Below are positions 42,197 to 51,716 of a stretch of 64,000 nucleotides of DNA, piece after piece. The notes beneath the pieces are model-generated. The model saw only the letters and a program-made list of their open reading frames with translations. It was not told where the DNA came from and did no database searches. The stretch is taken from assembly GCF_018499875.1 (NCBI RefSeq), contig NZ_JAHBAY010000024.1, forward strand, positions 1 through 64,000, written 5' to 3'. Numbering within the stretch: position 1 is the stretch's first letter; each line of letters starts with the position of its first letter. The DNA comes from Kineosporia corallincola. GTDB taxonomy: Bacteria > Actinomycetota > Actinomycetes > Actinomycetales > Kineosporiaceae. The position numbers and the translations under genes were made by a program.

Positions 42197-43878
42197 TGGC
42201 CGCCGACGGGGAGAAGACCTCGGAGCCTCCGGCGTTGGTGCCGGCCCGCATGGTAAACGAATTCATCTACTGCCCAAGACTTTTCCATCTCGAATGGGTT
42301 CAATCCCGCTTCGCCATCAGTGACGACGTCGAAGAAGGCCTGTACGTCCATCGCGTCGTCGACGAAGCCTCTTCCGATCTGCCGGACCCGGACGAGCACC
42401 TCGAGCGCTTCGCCGGGCGCAAGAGCCGATCGTTCTGGCTTTCGTCCACCGAACTCGGGCTGACCGCGAAACTAGACATCGCTGAGGTCGACTCGGCCGG
42501 GCTCGTGGTGCCCGTCGACTACAAGAAGGGCGCACCGGACCCACACGGCAAGGTCTGGGATACCGACCGGATCCAGTCGCTGATCCAGGCCCTGCTCCTG
42601 CGCGACGCTGGTTACCCGGTAGAACAGGCCGAAGTCTGGTACAACGAGACCCGCCAACGGATGACGATCGACATCACCGACCAAACACTCTCCGAGGTCC
42701 GCGAAGTCCTCATCCACCTGCACGAGGTCGCCTCCGATCCACAACCACCCCGTCCCCTCATCAACAGCCCGAAATGCCCGCGGTGCAGCCTCGTCGGGAT
42801 CTGCATGCCCGACGAAATCACCACGCTCCGCCCCCACGAGAAGCCTCGCCCCCGCAGGCTACTGGCAGCCGACCCCGACAACCGCCCGGTCTATGTGCAG
42901 GAGCAGGGAACCGTGGTCGGCGTTCGTCGCGGCCGACTCGAGGTTTTCAAGGAAGGGCAGACCCTGGCGAGCTATCGGCTCATCGACGTCAGCCAACTCT
43001 GCCTTCAAGGCAACATCACCGTAAGCCCGCAAGCAGTACGCGAGTTGATGGCCCGCGAGATCCCGATCTGCTGGTTCTCCTACGGCGGCTGGTTCGCCGG
43101 CATGGCACAAGGACTACCCGGCAAGAACATCGATCTACGAAAGTCCCAGTTCACCATCACCTCTGAGCAACAGACAGCGATCGCTTCCCGAATGATCGAA
43201 GCAAAAATTCGTAACGGCCGAACACTCTTGCGCCGCAACAGCCGAAACCTCCCGGAACACGCTCCCGGTCAGCTCCTCGATCTGGCCAAGCAGGCCGCCG
43301 AGGCCACCGCAGCACCATCCTTGCTCGGACTCGAAGGCGCCGCTGCCCGCATCTACTTCAGCCACTTCACCAGCATGTTCATCCCTGACCCGCCCGTCCA
43401 GACCGACCGGTTCGACACCAACGGACGAGCCCGACGCCCACCCCCTGATCCCGTCAACGCCCTGCTGTCGTTCCTCTACTCACTCCTGGTCAAAGACATC
43501 ACTGCGACCCTCACCATGATCGGATTCGACCCCTACTACGGCGTCTATCACCGACCCCGCTTCGGCCGGCCCGCACTCTCCCTCGACCTGGCAGAAGAGT
43601 TCCGGCCCATCGTCGCCGACGCCACGGTGATCCAACTGGTCAACAACCGCGAGATCCGCGCCCATCACTTTCTCCAAAAAGCCGGCGCCTGCCAGCTCAC
43701 AGCCGACGGCCGCAAAGCCGTGATCGGCTGCTACGAAAGGCGAATGGCCCACGAGATCAAACATCCCACCTTCGGCTACCGCGTCACATACCGCCGGGCC
43801 CTGGACGTCCAAGCACGCATTCTGGCAGCACACCTCACCGGCGAGATACCCGAGTACACGCCCTTCACCACTCGATAA
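42196..43878 (+). CDS. cas4-cas1: Cas4-Cas1 fusion protein
   Basis: A 560-residue adaptation protein. ATG 42196 overlaps the previous stop (TGATG); GTG 42184 is an alternative. The Cas4 part (about 1-225) has FIYCPRLFHLEW near 22, VVPVDYKKG near 103 and the cysteine cluster CPRCSLVGIC near 195-204 for an iron-sulfur cluster. The Cas1 part (about 230-560) has LLGLEGAAARIYF near 378 with the catalytic Glu, GVYHRPRFGRPALSLDLAEE near 449 with His and acidic residues. Fusion of the two is typical of I-G and couples PAM-side trimming to integration. Confidence 0.95.
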   Translation: MAADGEKTSEPPALVPARMVNEFIYCPRLFHLEWVQSRFAISDDVEEGLYVHRVVDEASSDLPDPDEHLERFAGRKSRSFWLSSTELGLTAKLDIAEVDSAGLVVPVDYKKGAPDPHGKVWDTDRIQSLIQALLLRDAGYPVEQAEVWYNETRQRMTIDITDQTLSEVREVLIHLHEVASDPQPPRPLINSPKCPRCSLVGICMPDEITTLRPHEKPRPRRLLAADPDNRPVYVQEQGTVVGVRRGRLEVFKEGQTLASYRLIDVSQLCLQGNITVSPQAVRELMAREIPICWFSYGGWFAGMAQGLPGKNIDLRKSQFTITSEQQTAIASRMIEAKIRNGRTLLRRNSRNLPEHAPGQLLDLAKQAAEATAAPSLLGLEGAAARIYFSHFTSMFIPDPPVQTDRFDTNGRARRPPPDPVNALLSFLYSLLVKDITATLTMIGFDPYYGVYHRPRFGRPALSLDLAEEFRPIVADATVIQLVNNREIRAHHFLQKAGACQLTADGRKAVIGCYERRMAHEIKHPTFGYRVTYRRALDVQARILAAHLTGEIPEYTPFTTR

Positions 43879-43899
43879 CCACCTCGCAGGAGCCCTTCA

Positions 43900-44184
43900 A
43901 TGCCACGACGCCGGCATCTGCTGGCCTACGACATCGCCGACCCACGCAGACTGCGCCGAGTCTGCAAAATCATGGAAGAATTCGGCCAGCGAATCCAGTA
44001 CTCGGTGTTCATCAGCGACCTGAGCCGCACCGAACTGGTGCACGCCCGAGCCGCCGTCGAGGACGCGATGAACCTTCGAGAAGACTCCGTCGTCATCATC
44101 GACCTCGGAGACCCCGACACCGCAAGCATCACCTTCGTCGGGCGAAGCCGCTCGCTGCCCTCCGACAAACCACAGATCGTCTGA
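43900..44184 (+). CDS. cas2: Cas2
   Basis: A 94-residue ferredoxin-fold protein that partners Cas1 in spacer integration. HLLAYDIADPRRLRRVCKIM at about 6-25 has the family's YDI-x-D start, and GQRIQYSVFISDLS near 30 is the second strand. ATG 43900 has GCAGGAG upstream, 21 bp after cas1. The array leader follows immediately. Confidence 0.95.
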   Translation: MPRRRHLLAYDIADPRRLRRVCKIMEEFGQRIQYSVFISDLSRTELVHARAAVEDAMNLREDSVVIIDLGDPDTASITFVGRSRSLPSDKPQIV

Positions 44185-44352
44185 TGCGAGCCCTCCGGTG
44201 CTGCCCCCCTCACGCACGAGCGCTCGCATGCTGGTCAGAGGCCGTTTCTCAGTGCCTTGAAACGCTCGCCAACCGGCGTGTGACCACGTTCCGGCGGAGC
44301 GCTCGCAAAGATCTTCATTGTGCCTGGTCACGAGGTGGTAATTTAGCGAGCG
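44185..44352 (+). promoter_or_regulatory. CRISPR leader
   Basis: These 168 bases between cas2 and the first repeat are the expected leader position. The last 40 are less GC-rich (GAGGTGGTAATTTAGCGAGC next to repeat 1) than the surroundings. Repeats next to this end are the most uniform, supporting addition here. Confidence 0.75.
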
Positions 44353-46936
44353 GTCTTCCCGGCCGTTCCGGCCGGGCTCCGTCGCGGCACCCCCAGCCCA
44401 TTGCTCGTATCCAGTCCTGGCGTGCGTCTTCCCGGCCGTTCCGGCCGGGCTCCGTCGCGGCACGTCGACGCCATGCAGGTCGCACGTGCGTGCGAAGCGG
44501 TCTTCCCGGCCGTTCCGGCCGGGCTCCGTCGCGGCTGGTCATCGGGAAACGACGACCACGGGGGCTGAAATGGTCTTCCCGGCCGTTCCGGCCGGGCTCC
44601 GTCGCGGCAGGAGATTCCGCGCCGTATGAAGCGCGAGACCGACTCGGTCTTCCCGGCCGTTCCGGCCGGGCTCCGTCGCGGCAATACCGAGGTCCAGTAC
44701 CGCGCCTACACCGATGTAGGTCTTCCCGGCCGTTCCGGCCGGGCTCCGTCGCGGCATGCGTTTCTTGAGCAGCGCCGCCGTGGCCTTGCCGTCGTCTTCC
44801 CGGCCGTTCCGGCCGGGCTCCGTCGCGGCCAGGTCGAGAACTGCCGGCCAATCTCCCCTGCGGCCGGGTCTTCCCGGCCGTTCCGGCCGGGCTCCGTCGC
44901 GGCGACGTGGACGCCTGGCTGAAGGATGCAGCACCGCCGCAGGTCTTCCCGGCCGTTCCGGCCGGGCTCCGTCGCGGCCGAGGACGTCTACGAGGTCCGT
45001 GACGGCCGCGCCTACGTCTTCCCGGCCGTTCCGGCCGGGCTCCGTCGCGGCAGTTCTCCCGGGTGGCTTGGTGGCGGTCGGCGTGGGGCGTCTTCCCGGC
45101 CGTTCCGGCCGGGCTCCGTCGCGGCGAGACGGTGGGCGTCAATCCTTTCGCCGTCTCATCGGGTCTTCCCGGCCGTTCCGGCCGGGCTCCGTCGCGGCGC
45201 GCTGAATGCTCAGCGGCTATCGTGAGATCCGCAGGTCTTCCCGGCCGTTCCGGCCGGGCTCCGTCGCGGCACCACTGACCGCCACGGGCCTCGAAATACC
45301 GTTCGGCGTCTTCCCGGCCGTTCCGGCCGGGCTCCGTCGCGGCGACGGGTCTCGCCAGCGCGATCGTGGGATCACGGACGCGTCTTCCCGGCCGTTCCGG
45401 CCGGGCTCCGTCGCGGCGACGCCGAGTCGCCGATCAGCGCGCGGGCGGGCGTGAGTCTTCCCGGCCGTTCCGGCCGGGCTCCGTCGCGGCACGCCTCGGA
45501 CGGTGGCGGTGCCGACCGTGCCGGGAGTCTTCCCGGCCGTTCCGGCCGGGCTCCGTCGCGGCCCGCCGACGGTCAACCTTGCGACCGCAACCCCCTTGTC
45601 TTCCCGGCCGTTCCGGCCGGGCTCCGTCGCGGCAGGCTCAGGCCGGCCTGCGGGTGCAGGAGGCTCTCGGACGTCTTCCCGGCCGTTCCGGCCGGGCTCC
45701 GTCGCGGCTCCTTCCTGCTGGTGTCAGGCGGCTGTCGCGGCCCGTGTCTTCCCGACCGTTCCGGCCGGGCTCTGTTGCGGCGCCTGCACCGTGCCGGTCG
45801 GGTCGCCGCACCGTCTTCCCGACCGTTCCGGCCGGGCTCTGTTGCGGCTCGCTGGCCCGATCGGCCTGGAAATGAAGGTGAAGGGCGTTTCCCGACCGTT
45901 CCGGCCTGGCTCTGTTGCGGCTGTCGCGGCTGGTGGCTCAGGCGGCGTGGTGCTGGCCTGGTCTTCCCGACCGTTCCGGCCGGGCTCTGTTGCGGCAGCA
46001 TCTGGCCCGCGCCAGCCACGCTGTGGCTGGCCAGGTCTTCCCGACCGTTCCGGCCGGGCTCTGTTGCGGCTGAATGTCGCCGGTGGCGTCCGAGAGCTGG
46101 TCGTTGGTCTTCCCGACCGTTCCGGCCGGGCTCTGTTGCGGCGTCATGCCCGCAGGACTGCGGGCGCCAGTCGGAGCACCCGTCTTCCCGGCCGTTCCGG
46201 CCGGGCTCTGTTGCGGCCGCAGCCATTCCTTTTCCCCTGCCACCCGTGCAGTCCTGTCTTCCCGGCCGTTCCGGCCGGGCTCTGTTGCGGCTCGTAGATG
46301 GCGAACTTGCCCCTCTCGTTGGCGATCTGTCTTCCCGGCCGTTCCGACCGGGCTCTGTTGCGGCATCCCTGGCTCCCGGTGCTTGTGCTCGTGGCGGCTG
46401 TGTCTTCCCGGCCGTTCCGGCCGGGCTCTGTTGCGGCCTGGTGCTCGGTGCAGCGGGTGGTTCCCTCGACGACGTGTCTTCCCGGCCGTTCCGGCCGGGC
46501 TCTGTTGCGGCGCGAACGCCTCGAGCTGGGTGAGCGTCGGCTTGACCGGTCTTCCCGGCCGTTCCGGCCGGGCTCTGTTGCGGCCGGTTGGTGGGTGGTC
46601 CGGGCCGGGCTTCTCCGACACGTCTTCCCGGCCGTTCCGGCCGGGCTCTGTTGCGGCAGCACAGCGGGGAACGGGTCTCGCTCGGTCACCGTGGTCTTCC
46701 CGGCCGTTCCGGCCGGGCTCTGTTGCGGCGAGATCACTCACCGGACTCCCCCTCACCCCGCTCGTGGTCTTCCCGGCCGTTCCGGCCGGGCTCTGTTGCG
46801 GCCTGCTCCGGCGGCCCGCAACACCCTCTGCCGTTGCGTCTTCCCGGCCGTTCCGGCCGGGCTCCGTTGCGGTATCTGTGCCGTCAGGAGCAGGTAACTG
46901 CGGGTGCGGGTCTTCCCAGGCGGGCTCCGTTGCGGC
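44353..46936 (+). CRISPR. CRISPR array, 36 repeats, type I-G
   Basis: The repeat is 36 bp, beginning GTCTTCCCGGCCGTTCCGGC and ending CTCCGTCGCGGC in the leader half. I count 36 repeat units including a shortened last one at 46910-46936 (27 bp), with 35 spacers of 31-40 bp, mostly 37-38. An internal dyad (CCCGGCC with GGCCGGG) would form a crRNA hairpin. Repeats 1-19 share one sequence. Repeats 20-25 have CCCGACCG and CTCTGTTGC, 26-34 have CCCGGCCG with CTCTGTTGC, and repeat 35 ends CTCCGTTGCGGT. Repeat 22 (45887) lacks one base and has a second change. Long open frames crossing the array are artefacts of the repeat length. Confidence 0.98.
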
Positions 46937-47451
46937 GCGCTCATCTCGGGTATCAGCTGCACCATGCTCAGCTGCACCATGCACTGACCCTACGGGCAGC
47001 AGCTATGCCTGCGCCGTTGAGGCGCAGTGCGTGTTGGGTGTGGCTCCGGGCCCACCCCCGGTACGTAGGGGGCCGTAATGCCATCAGTGGGTAGAAGGTG
47101 CCGTCGGCCATGGTGAGTCACAGATACCCCTTGACCTCACGCGCCAGGGCTCTGTAAGGCCCTCTCCGGCGTCGAACTTGCCAGAGGACGGTTCGTAGAT
47201 GGCGCCGCCCATCAAGCCGGATGACGGGCAGCGCAGGAGCATGACATTCTCACCGTCGCGCACGACGACCGCTTGGTCCGCCCTCTCGTGCGGCCCGCGC
47301 CATCAGAAAAGGCAGAATTTTCCTGGCTTCAACGGTTTTCACAAAAGCGATTCGCCGAAACGAGAGTTGCACCTCGCGCAGGCCTACACGTGGTCTTCTG
47401 CCTCAAAACGTGAGAGTCAGAAGGCCGGCAGCAGACGATCCTGTGGTGATA
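46937..47451. other. Region after the array
   Basis: It has a 14-bp direct repeat, CAGCTGCACCATGC, at about 46958-46971 and 46973-46986, and a minus-strand gene fragment described separately. No complete gene is seen. Confidence 0.5.
47120..47290 (-). pseudogene. Gene fragment between array and DUF4192 gene
   Basis: A minus-strand frame reads VVVRDGENVMLLRCPSSGLM, then GGAIYEPSSGKFDAGEGLTE. It looks like real protein but has a stop close upstream and no good start or binding site. I interpret it as the remnant of a lost gene; the family is unknown. Confidence 0.4.
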
Positions 47452-48486
47452 TCAGTTCGTGTCGTGAGGCCTGTTGGCGGTCATCCGGCGGCGTTCGGCC
47501 AGATCCGCCTTGATCTGGGACGGACTGTAGGCCGCGTCCATCAGCCCGGTGAAGATCCTGGCCAATTGGTACCCAGGATTGGCTTCTTGTGCTCGCTCCA
47601 GCGCGGCGCGGGCGAAAACGCTGTCACCGCGCTGATAAGCAGAGATCGCTGCGACGGTGGCGACAGGAGCGACCCATCCGGGCGGGGCATACGGCAGGAG
47701 ACTGCTCCAGGCCGAGCACATGTGATCGTCGTCCGAGCGGTGAATGATCATCTCGTCTCGAACGGATGCGTCGGTGAGCGCGTCCAGGACTTCGGCGGCC
47801 TCCCGGATGCTCCATTCGATCGGCCGGCGCGCTCGCCGGTCCAGGGCGGCGTGGACGGCAGCCCGGACGGACTCTCGTGCTGGCTGCGCCGGCAGGTGCG
47901 AGATGGCGTGAGCGACGGCGTCCAGGACGGGTTGCGCATGCGGCGCGGTGGAAGCGACGATCGCGTCGCGCGATGCTGCCGGAAATCCCTGCAAGACCTG
48001 GAATTTGAGGGATGTCACTGGGTCGCCCTGCACGAGCTCGCCGGGGCCGTGCGGGGCGGCGGTCTCGACGTCGTGTAGCCACCAGCGTTTTTGGCTGGTG
48101 GTGGTGATCCATCCCATCTGCACGCCGTCGGGGGCTGTCATGGCAGCGTTGCGCGCCTGCGCGTGCAGCGTGCGCAGGGTGTCGTCCGTGACGGGGGCCG
48201 GCGGGTACAGGATCAGGTGGATGCGGTCGGGTGTGGTAGCGGCCAAGGCTGGGTGCGCTGACGGCCACAAGATTCCCTCGGCGAGGATTCCGAGTTCGGC
48301 ACGCATGACGAACACGTGCCGGCCCTGACGGGTGGCGAAGAGCACCAGATCGTCGGCCAGCTGTCCGTGTCGCAGCAGGAACGGCACCGCCTGGATCAGA
48401 TCGGAGGGGTTTCGGAGACGGACGGTGGGGGTCGGTTGGTTGTCCTCGTCCCGGGAGGGCTGGTTCAGAGATTCGTCGTGGCTCAT
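47452..48486 (-). CDS. DUF4192 domain protein
   Basis: A 344-residue protein. ATG 48486 has GGAGG at 48497-48501. The family opening TVRLRNPSDLIQAVPFLLRH (about 22-41) is clear, followed by DDLVLFATRQGRHVFVMRAE. DUF4192 proteins are widespread in actinomycetes with no established function. The last 90 residues contain a small helical repeat (DSVFARAALERAQEANPGYQ then LARIFTGLMDAAYS). First in the long minus-strand plasmid-type block. Confidence 0.88.
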   Translation of the reverse strand: MSHDESLNQPSRDEDNQPTPTVRLRNPSDLIQAVPFLLRHGQLADDLVLFATRQGRHVFVMRAELGILAEGILWPSAHPALAATTPDRIHLILYPPAPVTDDTLRTLHAQARNAAMTAPDGVQMGWITTTSQKRWWLHDVETAAPHGPGELVQGDPVTSLKFQVLQGFPAASRDAIVASTAPHAQPVLDAVAHAISHLPAQPARESVRAAVHAALDRRARRPIEWSIREAAEVLDALTDASVRDEMIIHRSDDDHMCSAWSSLLPYAPPGWVAPVATVAAISAYQRGDSVFARAALERAQEANPGYQLARIFTGLMDAAYSPSQIKADLAERRRMTANRPHDTN

Positions 48487-48620
48487 GGCGAAATACCTCC
48501 ATCGTGGAAATGACAGATGTTGTTGTATGGCAATGGTTTTTGATGTGGCCCATGCGCTCTGCGCATCGCAGGGCTGTCGAACGGCCACGCGTCGCGGTGC
48601 CGGTCCTCGCGGCGGCAGAA

Positions 48621-48658
48621 ATGGCAGAGGGGACGGGGTTCCGGGTCCCCTCTGCCAT
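48621..48658 (-). terminator. Hairpin between DUF2786 and DUF4192 genes
   Basis: A perfect 14-bp stem (48621-48634 with 48645-48658) has a 10-base loop, placed about 130 bp after the DUF2786 stop. Confidence 0.8.
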
Positions 48659-48784
48659 CTGCATGCGTCGGTCGCGCCGCTCGACCGGATCGAGTGGTGA
48701 GCCGCTGACCCGTCACGCGGTTCGTCGAGCCTCAACCATGTCAAGCAGGAACATGCACCGGCCTGACGTTTCGCGGGACTACCA

Positions 48785-50122
48785 CTACTGGACGGACCTG
48801 CGGGCCCCGGTGATGTCTGCCTGATCAGCGGCGAGGCTGCCAGCCCGCCGGCCTGCCGGATCGCCGACCCGTACGGACCGCAGTCCGATGGCGTCCGGGA
48901 ACATTCGCCGGATCTGCTGGTCCACGTCTTCCTTCCGCTGGAGGAGGACGGGCAGGAGCCGGTTCTCGCCGACGTCGTGCATCGCAGAGGCGGTTTGATC
49001 GCGTGTGACCTCGAGGAGCCGTTCGCTGATGCGCCGGGCGAAGCCGAACAGGAAGGAGCGACGGAAGCTGGTGGCGCGGTGGGAGGACACGTACTGGGGC
49101 GCGCCTTCGGTGCCGGCGTTGGTCATGGCGGTCGTTGCCTGCACCAGCAGGGAGGTGAACAGCAGTTCCGTGGCCTGCGTGTCGGTGTCGTACCCGACAA
49201 TGGTGCAGAATCTCAGGCCGGGACTCCAGATCGAGCGGCACCGGTTGGCCTCGGCGATGCCTTGCAGCAGAATAGCTTTGGCCTGACCGTAGGGTGGCTC
49301 GATCCAGATGCGCCGACCTGTGGGGACTTCGCTGTGCGGATCGTTGTGTTCCTCGGCGGCCTGCACGAGGGCCATGTCGATGCTGTGCCGGGCCATCCGC
49401 TCTTGCGCTGCGGCGATGAAGGCCTCGGCCTCGGCCTGCGATGTCGTGGCCGCGGCCTTGGCCAGCATCGCCCGGATCCGGTTGAGCAGACGCTGGTCCA
49501 CCTGCTGTGCCTGGTGCTGGTTCTCGCCCGCGCGGGCCGTGAACTGGCCTGGGGGCGGGGTGAGTGTCTCGATCCGCGGCAGGGTGGTCAGGAGTCCGAC
49601 CAGTTCGAGCAGCTGCGGCGTGAACACCTCCCATCCCTGGCGAGCCAGACGCCCAGCGATCACCGGGCCCCTGACGGATTCCGCGACCCCGGCGCGCAGG
49701 TGATTGACCTGCTCGTGCCAGCGCGGATGCACGGTGGCGGCCGCATGTCCTGCCACTGCCTCGACCGCCAGACCGGCTGCCAGTCGCGCGCCCGCGGCGC
49801 CGAGAAAACGTTCGGTGTAGGTGACGACATCGACGGGCTCCCAGCCCCGGTGCCAGGCGTTCTCGAGAAGCTGGCGTGCGCGGGCCGAAAGTTCACGCAC
49901 GGAAATCTGCTTCCAGGAGGAGCGGTCCTGGTGGGAGTGCAAGATCGCGGCCAGTTGCCGGCGGAGCCGGCCGTTGCTCGACACCACGACCGATGCTGCG
50001 ACCGTCACGAGGAACTCCAGCACGTCCTCTGCGGGATAGTGCCGATCCATGGTGCGGGCCTGCTCCAGCAGGTATTCCGCCAGAGCGTTTTCCGCCTGAT
50101 GCTGGTCCTTTTTGCCGACCAT
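48785..50122 (-). CDS. DUF2786 domain protein
   Basis: A 445-residue protein. ATG 50122 has AAGGAAGG upstream; the longer frame is rejected because it begins in sequence without a binding site. DUF2786 lies near 214-250: LNRIRAMLAKAAATTSQAEA then EAFIAAAQERMARHSID, followed by a zincin-like or similar region with IWIEPPYGQAKAILLQGIAE. The N-terminal 200 residues are helical and unassigned. This family is common on actinobacterial plasmids and phages; its role is unknown. Confidence 0.85.
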   Translation of the reverse strand: MVGKKDQHQAENALAEYLLEQARTMDRHYPAEDVLEFLVTVAASVVVSSNGRLRRQLAAILHSHQDRSSWKQISVRELSARARQLLENAWHRGWEPVDVVTYTERFLGAAGARLAAGLAVEAVAGHAAATVHPRWHEQVNHLRAGVAESVRGPVIAGRLARQGWEVFTPQLLELVGLLTTLPRIETLTPPPGQFTARAGENQHQAQQVDQRLLNRIRAMLAKAAATTSQAEAEAFIAAAQERMARHSIDMALVQAAEEHNDPHSEVPTGRRIWIEPPYGQAKAILLQGIAEANRCRSIWSPGLRFCTIVGYDTDTQATELLFTSLLVQATTAMTNAGTEGAPQYVSSHRATSFRRSFLFGFARRISERLLEVTRDQTASAMHDVGENRLLPVLLQRKEDVDQQIRRMFPDAIGLRSVRVGDPAGRRAGSLAADQADITGARRSVQ

Positions 50123-50213
50123 GATGGTCCTTCCTTGGTCATCGTGTGCGAGGGGGTGATGGGGCGCCGGTCGTCGTTGCATGCCGGGAGTCCGCGGCGA
50201 GGGGCCGCCCAGG

Positions 50214-50618
50214 TCAGGAATCTGCGCAGCCGCCGAGGCAGCGCTGTGTGGACGGCCCTTCACTGACGCACCATTCGTGATGCAGTCGCAGCGCTGAGTG
50301 TTTGTCCGCAGTGGACGTCTGCTCGTGCAGGCGATGGTGCCGGTAGACGAGGACACCGAAGATCCGGGGTGGGTGAACGGCGCATCCACACCAGGTCTCG
50401 TCGCTGCCCAGCCACAACGTCAGGACGGAACCGTGAGATGTTCTGTCTTGTGCGAGAATCCGGTACGATTCGTCGTTTCGCCGGTCGTACCATGCGCGGG
50501 CACTCATCGCCCGTCCCTCCTGATCGAAGAACCGAGCCCGCACCGACGGCCCACACGGTTCGCGGCTTGTCATGGGCGAGAGACCTTCTCGGTCTCGGAA
50601 TTTCGGTGGTTCTGGCAT
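50214..50618 (-). CDS. Small uncharacterised protein
   Basis: A 134-residue protein from ATG 50618, preceded by AAAGGAGA at 50623-50630. It has a compact middle (ARAWYDRRNDESYRILAQDR) and TLWLGSDETWCGCAVHPP with a CGC pair, then a basic, His-rich segment. Family not recognised. The layout of strong binding site and following gene gap matches its neighbours. Confidence 0.6.
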   Translation of the reverse strand: MPEPPKFRDREGLSPMTSREPCGPSVRARFFDQEGRAMSARAWYDRRNDESYRILAQDRTSHGSVLTLWLGSDETWCGCAVHPPRIFGVLVYRHHRLHEQTSTADKHSALRLHHEWCVSEGPSTQRCLGGCADS

Positions 50619-50967
50619 GGCTATCTCCTTTCCATCATCTTTTTCACGTGGACCTTTCGGCTTATGGAGGGAGGACCTCGTCCTCCCTCCACAAGCCAGG
50701 CAGCGGCCCCGATGCAGGCGACCGGCTCCCTTTCTGCGTCTCGCCGACCCGTGGGTTGCGCCGACAGCGCCGGTAGGGACAGCAGATGGGGAAGGGAGGC
50801 CGGCCGGGCGGTGCACTGCGCATCCGGGCTCGACTGATCCGGGATACGCAACCGGTGATCGGGGATCGGTTCTGCCGGCAGGCGCCAGGCACCGGTGCTG
50901 TACGGGGCCTGGCACCCGCCCGTCACGGTGCCGCCAGCAGACCGGTCGGCTGACGCTGTTCAGCCGG
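50619..50967. other. Intergenic stretch with a strong hairpin
   Basis: No gene is supported. GGAGGGAGGA at 50666-50675 pairs perfectly with 50681-50690 across a 5-base loop and could terminate the minus-strand gene that ends at 50968 or attenuate the next one. Confidence 0.55.
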
Positions 50968-51648
50968 CTACTGCGGCAACCGGATTCCATCCAGGTCCTG
51001 GGCCAGAAGGCCGAGCAGCTCCATCGCGCGCCGGGCGATCAGGACAGGAACATCGACGTCACGCACCAGATCCAGGACGACCGGAGCCTGCGACGGCCCC
51101 GCCTGATCCCCCAGATCCAGAACGGTGACCGCCACCCGGTAGTGGCCCGTGGCCGCCTGCCGCTCGGGCGCCAGGGCACGTGCAGAATCGGGTGCCGCTG
51201 GAACTATCCCTTCGCCGTCCTTGTCCTGGTCCTGCTGGCCATCAGGTTCCAGCTGAATGTGATGGTGTGGAAGCCGATCCCGGTAAGTGAGAGCCAGGGT
51301 GTTGGCGTGCAGGATCTGCACGTCCCCTCGAGCGTTCTGGACGGGAATGCCCGCGGCATAGGCGCGTGCTTGGGTGGAGAACGCGACAGCGAACACCTGC
51401 TGTGCCTTGGTTCCCAGTTCCTGCACGATCGTTTCGAGGTCCTGTTCAATCTGCGCCCAGGTCGGAACCGGTTGCCTGACGACGTCGATCGGCAGGACGT
51501 AGATCCCGAACTCGAGGCGCACCGCGACGAACAGAATGTTTGGACGGGTATGGGCCCGGTGCACCTGGATCAGCATCTGATGCAGGCCCTCGAGACCAGT
51601 GCGTTCCGGCGGTGTCGGATGTAGCTGCGGGTCAAGGTGATTCATCAT
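50968..51648 (-). CDS. Uncharacterised 226-aa protein
   Basis: ATG 51648 or 51645 follows CAGGAGAACG. The protein has a globular N-terminal half (HQMLIQVHRAHTRPNILFVA then FGIYVLPIDVVRQPVPTWAQ), an acidic linker near 150 and a C-terminal helical end. Style and position resemble the DUF4192 gene, but I cannot show homology. Plasmid-type accessory gene of unknown function. Confidence 0.65.
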   Translation of the reverse strand: MMNHLDPQLHPTPPERTGLEGLHQMLIQVHRAHTRPNILFVAVRLEFGIYVLPIDVVRQPVPTWAQIEQDLETIVQELGTKAQQVFAVAFSTQARAYAAGIPVQNARGDVQILHANTLALTYRDRLPHHHIQLEPDGQQDQDKDGEGIVPAAPDSARALAPERQAATGHYRVAVTVLDLGDQAGPSQAPVVLDLVRDVDVPVLIARRAMELLGLLAQDLDGIRLPQ

Positions 51649-51716
51649 CGTTCTCCTGTCGTGGGGGCGGCCATGAGCGTTCTGAGGTCGGGTACGAGCG
51701 GTTGGGTCAGGACGCG

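Noticed and set aside
44315-47094. Several long open frames on both strands across the array, with repeated words such as GLPGRSGRAPSR
   Set aside because: They are translations of the 36-bp CRISPR repeat (12 codons) and GC-rich spacers. They overlap each other on both strands and have no binding sites.
46292-47215. Possible self-match between the spacer after repeat 27 and sequence near 47165-47201 (TCGTAGATGGCG and CGAACTTGCC shared)
   Set aside because: Only 12- and 10-base words are shared and they occur in swapped order, so it is not a protospacer match.
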